Assembly: GCF_019805165.1 (NCBI RefSeq)
Contig: NZ_RWIJ01000018.1
Coordinates: forward strand, 28,243-92,242
DNA: 64,000 bases
DNA from: Azospirillum sp. 412522
GTDB taxonomy: Bacteria > Pseudomonadota > Alphaproteobacteria > Azospirillales > Azospirillaceae
Reading direction: 5' to 3'
Part shown: positions 7,757 through 15,241 of the stretch, piece after piece
How positions within the stretch are numbered: position 1 is the stretch's first letter
Layout of the letters: every line of letters begins with the position of its first letter
Notes under the pieces: generated by a model
Databases searched by the model: none
The model's input: only the letters and a program-made list of their open reading frames with translations
What the model was told of the DNA's origin: nothing
Position numbers and translations under genes: made by a program

Positions 7757-9513
7757 GCCGCCCGCCTCACGAAATGGCCGGGGGCGGCTTCCACCAGCGG
7801 GGGCGGGGCGCCGTCGGCGGCGGGGCGGAAGGGTTCGGGCCACAGGTCCGGCTTTCCGGCGCCCAAGGCCACGGTCGCGACGTCGATCGGACGGTTGACG
7901 TCCGGTTCCGGCGAGGCGGCGATCAGCGCGCGGGTGTAGGGGTGCAGCGGGGCGGAGAACAGGATGGCGGGCGGCGCCTCCTCCATCACCCGGCCGGCGC
8001 GCATCACCGCGACGCGGTCGGCCAGCCGCGCCACCACCGCCAGATCGTGCGAGATGAACATCAGGCTGAGGCCGAGCCGCTGCTTGATCGATTCCAGCAG
8101 GTCCAACACCTGCGCCTGCACCGAGACGTCGAGCGCCGAGGTCGGCTCGTCGCAGATCAGCAGCTGCGGGTCGAGGGCGAGCGCGCGGGCGATGCCGATG
8201 CGCTGGCGCTGGCCGCCGGAGAAGGCGTGGGGATAGCGGTTGGCCCAGGCGGGGTCGAGGCCGACCTGCGCCATCAGCGCCCGCACCCGCTCGCGCCCTT
8301 CGCCGCGACCGCAGACGCCGTGGATCGCCAGCGGCTCCGCGATGATCTCGCCGACGCTCATGCGCGGGCTGAGCGAGGCGTAGGGGTCCTGGAACACCAT
8401 CTGGGCCCGGCGGCGGTAGGCGGTCAGCTCCGGCCCGGCGGCGGAAAGGAGGTCGAGCGGCGGCTCCCCTGCGGCGGGGCGGAACAGCAGGCGGCCGCCG
8501 GGATCCGGCCGCTCCGCCAGCATGGCGAGCCGCGCCAGCGTCGTCTTGCCTGATCCTGACTCGCCGACGATGGCCAGCGTCTCGCCACGGCCGACCGACA
8601 GGTCGACGCCGTCGAGCGCGCGGATGCGGACATTGCCGCGCTCGTAGGTCTTGGCGACGCCGTGGAACTCCAGGATGGCGTCGCGCACGGCGCCGGGGTC
8701 CTGTCCGCAGGTCATCTCGGGGATGGAGGGGGCGGCGGCCATCAGCTTGCGGGTGTAGCCGTGCAGCGGCCGGCCCAGCACGTCGGCGCAGCAGCCCGAT
8801 TCCATCACCCGCCCCGCCCGCATCACCACCACGGCGTCGGCCATGTTGGCGACCACCCCCAAGTCGTGGGTGACCAGCAGGACCGCCATGCCGGTCTCGC
8901 CCTGCAACTCCTTGATCAGCGCCAGCACCTGGGCCTGGAGGGTGACGTCGAGCGCGGTGGTCGGCTCGTCGGCGATCAGCAGCTGCGGGCGGGCGACCAT
9001 CGCCATGGCGATCATCGCGCGCTGGCGCAGGCCGCCCGACAGCTGGAACGGATAGGAGCGGAAGGCGCGGACCGGATCGGGGAAGCCCACCCGCTCGAAC
9101 ATGGCGAGGCAGCGCTCGCGGGCGCCGGCCCGGTTGCAGGCTCCGTGCAGCCGCAGCACCTCCATCGTCTGGTCGCCGATGGTGTGGAGCGGCGACAGCG
9201 CGCTCATCGGTTCCTGGAAGATCATCGAGATGCGGCTGCCGCGGATCTCGCGCAGGCCGGCCTGCGACAGCCGCAGCAGGTCGACCGCCTCGTCGCCCCC
9301 CTTGCCCCCCTGGCCGAACAGGATCGAGCCGCCGGTGACCGACGCCCCGCGCGGCAGGATGCCGAGGATGCTGCGGCAGGTCAGCGTCTTGCCCGAGCCG
9401 GACTCGCCGACCAGCGCCACGCTCTGCCCGGCGCCGACGGAGAAGCCGACGCCGTCCACCACCGGGCGGGGCGCGTTGCGGAAGCGGATCGTCAGGCCCT
9501 CAACCTTCAGCAT
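7753..9513 (-). CDS. dual-domain ABC transporter ATPase (YejF-like)
   Basis: A 586-residue energising subunit with two complete ATPase halves fused in tandem. Each half has Walker A (GESGSGKT), a signature region (LSGGLRQRAMIA in the first, FSGGQRQRIGIA in the second) and Walker B (LLIADEPTTALD and LLICDEPTSALD) followed by the switch His. This is the YejF/GsiA arrangement of peptide importers. I start at ATG 9513, where the protein begins MLKVEGLTIRFR with GGAG upstream; the longer frame to 9696 is translated repeat DNA. The stop overlaps the binding-protein start. It acts at the cytoplasmic face with the two permeases downstream. Confidence 0.93.
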   Translation of the reverse strand: MLKVEGLTIRFRNAPRPVVDGVGFSVGAGQSVALVGESGSGKTLTCRSILGILPRGASVTGGSILFGQGGKGGDEAVDLLRLSQAGLREIRGSRISMIFQEPMSALSPLHTIGDQTMEVLRLHGACNRAGARERCLAMFERVGFPDPVRAFRSYPFQLSGGLRQRAMIAMAMVARPQLLIADEPTTALDVTLQAQVLALIKELQGETGMAVLLVTHDLGVVANMADAVVVMRAGRVMESGCCADVLGRPLHGYTRKLMAAAPSIPEMTCGQDPGAVRDAILEFHGVAKTYERGNVRIRALDGVDLSVGRGETLAIVGESGSGKTTLARLAMLAERPDPGGRLLFRPAAGEPPLDLLSAAGPELTAYRRRAQMVFQDPYASLSPRMSVGEIIAEPLAIHGVCGRGEGRERVRALMAQVGLDPAWANRYPHAFSGGQRQRIGIARALALDPQLLICDEPTSALDVSVQAQVLDLLESIKQRLGLSLMFISHDLAVVARLADRVAVMRAGRVMEEAPPAILFSAPLHPYTRALIAASPEPDVNRPIDVATVALGAGKPDLWPEPFRPAADGAPPPLVEAAPGHFVRRAA

Positions 9514-9535
9514 CGGTGCGTCTCCAGGCGAAATG

Positions 9536-9689
9536 CCCTCTCCCGCCCAGGGAGAGGGAGGGGACCCGCGCGAAGCGCGGGGAGGGTGAGGGGGAGGGCA
9601 AGCGTCCGGAACCGCATGGCTTCTTGGATCACCCCTCACCCTTCCCAAGCTCTGCTTGGGCCCCTTCCCTCTCCCGGGGCGGGAGAGGG
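9536..9689 (+). repeat. C-rich hairpin repeat (intergenic, runs into upstream gene's 3' end)
   Basis: A 154-bp repeat copy bounded by CCCTCTCCC and GGGAGAGGG, with inner hairpins around GCGCGAAGCGCGG and CCCAAGCTCTGCTTGGG. Its right part encodes the last ~20 residues and the stop codon of the cNMP-domain protein at 9629. It also separates that gene from the ATPase, so it may act as a transcription or mRNA-stability barrier. Confidence 0.75.
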
Positions 9690-12600
9690 ATGTCACTGGC
9701 CGGCGCCGCAGGCACCGATCCCGACGGGGCTTCGCTGGTCAGGCGCTTGCCGATCTGCTGGATCACCCGCATCGGCAGGTCCGGCGCCGACGACAGCAGG
9801 CGCAGCATGGTCCCCCCGTCCAGCCGCAGCAGCCGCAGGTCGGTGCGCGCCCGGAAGCTGGAGAAACGCCGGACGCCGGCCAGGAGCTCCAGCTCGCCGA
9901 TCACCTCCGGCGGCTTGATGTAGGCGATGTGCAGCGGCGGCTGGCCGTCCGGCATCAGACGCACCTGCTCCACCTCGCCGTCCGCCAGGACGAAGGCGAA
10001 TTCCGACTGCTCGCCGCTGCGGTAGATGAAGTCGCCGGCCGCCACCGTGCGCCAGTCCGACGAGGCCAGCAGGCGGCGCAGGACCGTTTCCGGCAGGTCG
10101 GAGAAGATGGGGGAGCGCGACAGCAGGCGCAGGGCCGGCTCGTCGGTCCCCTCCCCGTCCCCCGGCATGGTGTCCTCGTCATGGTCGGCGCCGTTCTGGC
10201 CGCGCCGGACCAGCCGGCCCTCCTCCAGGTCGTAGAGCGCGTCGAAGGCCGGATTGTCGGAAATCCGCTCCTCCAGCACGATCAGCGTCATCGTCGGCAG
10301 CAGCTCCTTCATGGCGAGGAAGATGCGCAGCCGCTCGTCCGGGTCGTAGCTGTTGAGCGCCTGGTAGATGACGAAGATGTCGGGCTTCTTCATCAGGCCG
10401 CGGATCAGCTGCACCCGCTGGCGCACGCTGATCGGCAGCAGCGAGCCGCCGATGCCGACCTCGCCCAGCGCCACCAGGATCAGCACGAAGGCCCGCGCGT
10501 CGGTCCGCTCCAGCGCCTCGTCCACCAGGGCGCGGAGCTGGGTGATGGCGCGCGGATCCTCGGTGGTGATGCGGCCGAACAGGAGATTGTCCATCACGTT
10601 CAGGCGCGGGTGGTAGAGGTCGGGGTGGAAGATGGCGACCTTGTCGCGCAGCTCGTGCGGCATGTCGTCGATCACGCGGGCCCGGATCGCCATGATCGCC
10701 TCGCGCTCCGCCGGCGGGATGAAGTCCACGCCGTCGCGCTTGGGCACGATCATCAGGAACATGGTGGCGAACAGCAGGGTGTCCGCCTCCTGATGGCGGC
10801 GCTGCGGTCGTTCGGACCGGCGCTTCAGCCGGGTGACCGCCTCGACCAGCTCCTCGAACAGGGCGTCGTCGATGTGCGGGTAGCGCATGATCATGACGTC
10901 GCCGTCATCGCTGTCGCGGTAGACGCTGACCACCCGCAGGGCGAAGCGGCGGCCGATGCGCACGGCGGAGTCCCACAGCCCGTGCTCCTCCATCAGGCCG
11001 CGGACGGTGGGGTTGCAGACCATGCGGGCGACGGTCAGCCGCTTGCCGTCCGGCAGGCCGGCCAGCATGTTCTCGGCGATGCTGGCATAGGGGTTGAACC
11101 GGTCGCGCTCGAAGCGGGCGAGCAGCGGGTCCAGCCCGCGTTCGGTGATCGCCTCGCGCAGCCACTGGCGGGCGCGCAGCAAGGGCTGGGCGACGAAGGG
11201 ATAGTCGTCGGGATCGAACACCTCGCGCAGGCCGCGCTGGTAGACGGCGTTCTCGCCGCCCGTGGCGGCCAGGCACTGCATGAACCAGGGGCGCAGGCTC
11301 GTCCAGTCGGTGGCGCCGATCATGGCGAAGTCGGTCCAGATCCCGTCCATGCTGTCGGTCGAGTTGCCCGACGCCTCGGCCTCGACGATCTCGCGGCGGC
11401 GGGCGGGAGACATGTTATCCGGATCGTCGGCCGGCGGACGGTGGCGCAGACCGTAGGTCATGTTCTGCATCATGCTGCCGGTGAACATGCGCGGTTCCGG
11501 GCTGGCATAGGCCATGCGCCGGCCCAGCAGTTCCAGCGGGATGGTGTCCAGCGTCTGTTCGCCGATGGTGATCCGGCCGGAGGTCGGCGGCGACAGGCGG
11601 ACCAGCACCTCGGCCAGACGGCGCAGAGCGAGGGCGTTGGTGCCGGCGATGCCGACCAGGGCGCCCGGCGGCACCTCCAGCGACAGGCGTTGCAGCATGC
11701 GGTCGCCGTACTCGTTGGCCCAGGTCACCGCCTCCAGCCGCAGCGGAGCCTTGAGGTCGGGAGGGGTGGCGGGCGTCGCCGGGGTCCAGTCGAACAGGAA
11801 GGGCGGCGAGAACTGCTCGGCGATCTGCTCGTACTTGATCTGGGCGTCGATCATGTTCTGGTAATAGTCGAGCAGCTCCTTCCAGGGGGCCGTCAGGTCC
11901 TTGAAGGCGGAGAGCGCCGCCACCAGCGCGCCGATGGTCATGTTCCCGTGCAGCACCAGATAGCCGCCGATGGAGAACAGGAAGAAAGGCGTGATCTGGT
12001 TGATGAAGTTGTTCAGGAACTTGACGAAGTACTTCCGCTTGTAGATTTCCAGCCTGATCCAGTAGATGCTGCCGAGATATTGCGAGAACTCGGCCAGAAC
12101 GTAGCGGATGGTGCCGTTGACGCGGACCTCGCGGATGTTCTCGACGCTCTCGCCGATGCGCTCGGAGAGCTGGCGGACCTTGCGCACCCGCTCCTTGCCC
12201 AGCAGCTTCACCTTCAGCTGGAGCTTGGGGATGATGTAGGCCTGCACCGGGATCAGGGCGACCGACACCAGCCCGATGGTCGGCTGCTGGATGAACAGGA
12301 ACAGCAGGATGGTCAGCATCGTGCCGCCCTGGTACAGCGGCTGGGCGAAGGAGTCGCCGATGAAGCCGGCCAGCGGTTCGGTCTCCGCCGCGACGGTGGA
12401 GATCAGCTCCCCCTGGCTGACCTTGGAGAAATGCGGCAGCGGGAAGCGCAGCATGCGGTCGAGCAGCATGAAGCGCAGGCGCCGCACCTGCCGCTCGCCG
12501 ACCACGCCCTTGAAGGTGTTGATCCGCATCTTGAAGGCGCCGTTGGCGAGCACCAGCGCCAGGAAGGTGAAGCACAGCACCAGCAGGTAGGTCACCGGCC

Positions 12601-12781
12601 CCATGGTGACGCCGAGGATCTCGCGTTCCGGCTGGGGGTCCGACAAGGCCCGGTTGATGATGATCTTCGGCAGTTCCAGCGAGGCGTAGAGCACCGGGAA
12701 GGACGCGACCGTCAACAGGGCGAGCAGGATCTGCTGGCGTCCGCTGTGCTTCCAAATGAACTGAAAAATGTTGCGGTTCAT
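9629..12781 (-). CDS. ABC-exporter-like membrane protein with degenerate ATPase and C-terminal cNMP-binding domain
   Basis: A 1050-residue protein. Residues 1-330 form a type-I ABC exporter membrane domain (about six helices, with long cytoplasmic extensions). The ATPase part is clearly related but lacks its working motifs. The Walker A position reads GIAGTNALALRR (no GxGKT), the signature position reads LLPISVRQRVQLIRG, and Walker B reads IFVIYQALN without the Asp-Glu pair. The domain is stretched to about 500 residues and holds three Q-loop/ENI-like segments near residues 432, 562 and 723. Residues ~885-1015 are a cyclic-nucleotide-binding domain (GDFIYRSGEQSEFAFVLADG, EVIGELELLAG). Start ATG 12781 has GAAGG upstream. 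The last ~20 residues come from a repeat. It is probably a regulator or scaffold, not an active pump. Confidence 0.82.
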   Translation of the reverse strand: MNRNIFQFIWKHSGRQQILLALLTVASFPVLYASLELPKIIINRALSDPQPEREILGVTMGPVTYLLVLCFTFLALVLANGAFKMRINTFKGVVGERQVRRLRFMLLDRMLRFPLPHFSKVSQGELISTVAAETEPLAGFIGDSFAQPLYQGGTMLTILLFLFIQQPTIGLVSVALIPVQAYIIPKLQLKVKLLGKERVRKVRQLSERIGESVENIREVRVNGTIRYVLAEFSQYLGSIYWIRLEIYKRKYFVKFLNNFINQITPFFLFSIGGYLVLHGNMTIGALVAALSAFKDLTAPWKELLDYYQNMIDAQIKYEQIAEQFSPPFLFDWTPATPATPPDLKAPLRLEAVTWANEYGDRMLQRLSLEVPPGALVGIAGTNALALRRLAEVLVRLSPPTSGRITIGEQTLDTIPLELLGRRMAYASPEPRMFTGSMMQNMTYGLRHRPPADDPDNMSPARRREIVEAEASGNSTDSMDGIWTDFAMIGATDWTSLRPWFMQCLAATGGENAVYQRGLREVFDPDDYPFVAQPLLRARQWLREAITERGLDPLLARFERDRFNPYASIAENMLAGLPDGKRLTVARMVCNPTVRGLMEEHGLWDSAVRIGRRFALRVVSVYRDSDDGDVMIMRYPHIDDALFEELVEAVTRLKRRSERPQRRHQEADTLLFATMFLMIVPKRDGVDFIPPAEREAIMAIRARVIDDMPHELRDKVAIFHPDLYHPRLNVMDNLLFGRITTEDPRAITQLRALVDEALERTDARAFVLILVALGEVGIGGSLLPISVRQRVQLIRGLMKKPDIFVIYQALNSYDPDERLRIFLAMKELLPTMTLIVLEERISDNPAFDALYDLEEGRLVRRGQNGADHDEDTMPGDGEGTDEPALRLLSRSPIFSDLPETVLRRLLASSDWRTVAAGDFIYRSGEQSEFAFVLADGEVEQVRLMPDGQPPLHIAYIKPPEVIGELELLAGVRRFSSFRARTDLRLLRLDGGTMLRLLSSAPDLPMRVIQQIGKRLTSEAPSGSVPAAPASDIPLPPREREGAQAELGKGEG

Positions 12782-12959
12782 CAATCGCCTTCAGCGTCGC
12801 GGCCGTCGCCGGCCGCATCTGTCACAAGGGCGGCCGTCACCGGCCGCCTGGGTCATGTGCGGGGGATGAGGGAAGGAAGATTGGAGTGGACCGGGCCTTT
12901 TTCCATCGGTGCTTTCTTTCCTGTCTTTTTCCAGCTCTTTTCCATCGCCGCGGCTCCGC

Positions 12960-13481
12960 TCAGCTTTCCACCTTCCAGGCATGGTAAGCCCAGCGCTCGT
13001 CGGGCGGCAGGGGAAGCCGGGTCCAGTTGGGGCGGTCGAGCGGCCGGTCGGACAGCACGACGCCGCCGGGCAGCATCAGCGCGTCGATCAAGGGCGCCAG
13101 CCACGCCGCCTGGGCGGCGTCGTGGTTGCGGTCGGTGCTGCCGAAATCGGCATGGGCCAGCCGGGCGCAGCGGCCGAAGCGTGCCGCCGCCGCCGGCATG
13201 GTTTCCTTGAAATCGCCGACGAACAGGCGGTCCTCGTCCGGCGTCAGCTCCGCCGGCACGCGGACCCACATGTCGAAGACCAGGATGTCGCGCGGCGGGA
13301 ACAGGTGGCGCAGATGGTCGAATGTGCGGCCCTTGCCCAGCCCCACCTCCAGCACGAGGCCGTCGCGGCCGGCGACGGCACGTTCCGCCCAGGCCAGCGC
13401 GTCGCGCTGCACCGTCATCCGGTCGATCATCCGGTCGAGCAGCGAACGGCTCTCCGCACCGGCACCCACATCGGCCGCCAT
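12960..13481 (-). CDS. small class I SAM-dependent methyltransferase-like protein
   Basis: A 173-residue protein with one visible motif of class I methyltransferases: LVLEVGLGKGRTFDHLR (motif I, the cofactor-binding glycine loop). ILVFDMWVRVP follows, where an acidic residue after strand 2 would hold the ribose. The C-terminal part (ALMLPGGVVLSDRPLD) looks like the late strands of the fold. ATG 13481 is preceded by GGGGAGGGG; an upstream GTG at 13505 is also open but has no better signal. It stands alone between the pseudo-ABC gene and hmgA. The substrate is unknown, and the fold assignment rests mainly on motif I. Confidence 0.65.
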   Translation of the reverse strand: MAADVGAGAESRSLLDRMIDRMTVQRDALAWAERAVAGRDGLVLEVGLGKGRTFDHLRHLFPPRDILVFDMWVRVPAELTPDEDRLFVGDFKETMPAAAARFGRCARLAHADFGSTDRNHDAAQAAWLAPLIDALMLPGGVVLSDRPLDRPNWTRLPLPPDERWAYHAWKVES

Positions 13482-13505
13482 CGGCCCCTCCCCTGCGATT
13501 CCCAC

Positions 13506-13553
13506 GATCGGTTCAGCGATCGGTGCAATGATCGGTTCAGCGATCGGTCCTAT
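13506..13553 (+). repeat. two tandem 24-bp units
   Basis: Two head-to-tail units beginning GATCGGTTCAGCGATCGGT at 13506 and 13530, differing only in the last few bases. They lie just upstream of the small methyltransferase start (minus strand) and beyond the hmgA stop, so they could affect the methyltransferase promoter. Confidence 0.7.
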
Positions 13554-13643
13554 ACCGGCACGGGGGACAGTGTGAAAGGGCGCGCGCGCGCCGTCGAGAC
13601 AAAACGTCGCAGGATCGGGGTTGGCTGGCGCCCCAGGGACCGC

Positions 13644-14948
13644 TTACGGGCGGTTCGGGTCGAAGCGCTTCGCCAGCCCCTGCCAGCAACGGTAGTAATC
13701 GTGCTGAAGCTCGGCGGTTTCCAGGGCGTGCCGCGTCGGGCGGATGACGGCGCGCGTTTCGAACATGAAAGCCATGGTGTCGGCGATCCGCTGCGGCCGG
13801 GTGGTGTCGGCGGCGGTGGCCTTGGCGAAGGTCTCCGCATCGGGGCCGTGGCCGCTCATGCAGTTGTGCAAGCTGGCGCCGCCGGGCAGGAAGCCCTCCT
13901 GCTTGGCGTCGTAGACGCCATGGATCAGGCCCATGAACTCGCTGGCGACGTTGCGGTGGAACCAGGGCGGACGGAAGGTGTCCTCCTGCACCAGCCAGCG
14001 CGGCGGGAAGATGACGAAGTCGATGCTGTCGATGCCCGGCGTGTCGCTGGGCGACTGCAGCACCAGGAAGATCGACGGGTCGGGATGGTCGAAGCCAATC
14101 GAGCCGATGGTGTTGAAGCGGCGCAGGTCGTATTTGCACGGCGCATGGTTGCCGTGCCAGGCCACCACGTCCAGCGGCGAATGGTCGATGCGGGCGCTCC
14201 ACAGGGCGCCGTCGAACTTCGCCACCAGCTCGAAGTCGCCGTCGACATCCTCGTACCAGGCGTCCGGCGTCAGGAAGTCGCGCGGGTTGGCCAGCCCGTT
14301 GGAGCCGATGGGGCCGAGGTCCGGCAGGCGGAAGGGCGCGCCGAAATTCTCGCAGACATAGCCGCGCGCCGCGCCGTCCGGCAGCTCGACGCGGAAGCGG
14401 ATGCCGCGGGGGATCAGCGCGATCTCCTGCGGTTCGACCTCCAGCACGCCAAGCTCCGTGAACAGGCGCAGGCGGCCCTGCTGCGGCACGATCAGCAGCT
14501 CGCCGTCGGCGTCGTAGAAGAAGCGGTCCGCCATCGACCGGTTGGTGGCGTAGAGGTGGATGCCGCAGCCGGTCTGCGCCTGCGGCCCGCCGTTGCCGCC
14601 CATGGTGACGAGGCCGGCGACGAAGTCGGTGGGGGCGTCGGGCATCGGCGGCGGGTTCCAGCGCAGCTGGGTCGGCGGGGCCGGCACCTCGTCGAAGCGG
14701 CTGGTCAGCCGGCCGGGCTCCAGCGGGCGGAAGGGTTCGTGCACCACTGCCGGGCGGATGCGGTAGAGCCAGGACCGGCGGTTGTGGGCGCGGGGAGCGG
14801 TGAAGGCGGTGCCGCTGATCTGTTCCGCATAGAGGCCGTAAGGCGGGCGCTGCGGCGAGTTGCGGCCGACGGGCAAGGCGCCGGGCAACGCCTCCGTCGC
14901 GAATTCGTTGCCGAAGCCGGACCGGTAGGTGAAGGCGGAGGACGTCAT
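13644..14948 (-). CDS. hmgA: homogentisate 1,2-dioxygenase
   Basis: A 434-residue iron(II) dioxygenase that opens the ring of homogentisate to maleylacetoacetate in tyrosine and phenylalanine breakdown. The sequence is highly characteristic: FTYRSGFGNEFATEALPGALP at the N-terminus, and WHGNHAPCKYDL. The segment WFHRNVASEFMGLIHG carries the His and Glu iron ligands known from the family; the late HNCMSGHGPDAETF segment carries another conserved His. Length matches the bacterial enzyme. I start at ATG 14948 (GGGAG upstream), where the protein begins MTSSAFTYRSG. Partner genes (fumarylacetoacetase, isomerase) are not in the window, so here it is a single-gene unit, probably controlled by the palindrome at 15018-15035. 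Confidence 0.97.
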   Translation of the reverse strand: MTSSAFTYRSGFGNEFATEALPGALPVGRNSPQRPPYGLYAEQISGTAFTAPRAHNRRSWLYRIRPAVVHEPFRPLEPGRLTSRFDEVPAPPTQLRWNPPPMPDAPTDFVAGLVTMGGNGGPQAQTGCGIHLYATNRSMADRFFYDADGELLIVPQQGRLRLFTELGVLEVEPQEIALIPRGIRFRVELPDGAARGYVCENFGAPFRLPDLGPIGSNGLANPRDFLTPDAWYEDVDGDFELVAKFDGALWSARIDHSPLDVVAWHGNHAPCKYDLRRFNTIGSIGFDHPDPSIFLVLQSPSDTPGIDSIDFVIFPPRWLVQEDTFRPPWFHRNVASEFMGLIHGVYDAKQEGFLPGGASLHNCMSGHGPDAETFAKATAADTTRPQRIADTMAFMFETRAVIRPTRHALETAELQHDYYRCWQGLAKRFDPNRP

Positions 14949-15017
14949 GCGGGCAGCTCCCTTTCCCGGGGGATGCGGCCGGTGCCAAGCGCCGGGCGCG
15001 ACCATTTGCCGCTCATA

Positions 15018-15035
15018 TAGTTTCTTTTGAAACTA
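15018..15035. promoter_or_regulatory. perfect inverted repeat, probable operator of hmgA
   Basis: TAGTTTC, a TTTT spacer, then GAAACTA: a perfect 7-4-7 palindrome about 70 bp upstream of the hmgA ATG, in a short A+T-rich patch. Its size and position fit an operator for a MarR- or IclR-type repressor of aromatic catabolism; no such regulator gene is adjacent, so the regulator class is an inference. Confidence 0.6.
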
Positions 15036-15056
15036 CGTGCCAGAGGAAAATGTAGG

Positions 15057-15211
15057 GCAATCGCATATGGCAATTATGATCTTATACAAGGGACCACGTC
15101 ATTCCCGCGAAGGCGGGAATCCAGCCGTTTCAGTCGCTTTGCGCGAAAGTTTCCTGGATCCCCGCCTTCGCGGGGATGACGGAAGTCCTCATTAAATCCA
15201 TATGCGATTGC
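15057..15211 (-). repeat. MITE-like element, copy 2 (155 bp), inverted orientation
   Basis: Bounded by perfect 14-bp terminal inverted repeats (GCAATCGCATATGG and its complement at 15198-15211). Its inside is the reverse complement of copies 1 and 3, with the two CCGCGAAGGCGGG hairpins. It lies between hmgA's upstream region and the 3' end of the caspase-fusion gene, ending 30 bp from that stop. Confidence 0.8.
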
Positions 15212-15241
15212 GCTGGGGGAGAGGGCGAATCCCCTCCCCCT

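Noticed and set aside
9656..13210. Open plus-strand frame of 1184 codons
   Set aside because: Antisense to the pseudo-ABC gene; translation is His/Gln/Arg/Asp-rich with no family match, typical of antisense in high-GC DNA.
13506..13553. Possible CRISPR
   Set aside because: Only two adjacent tandem units without spacers and no cas genes anywhere in the window.
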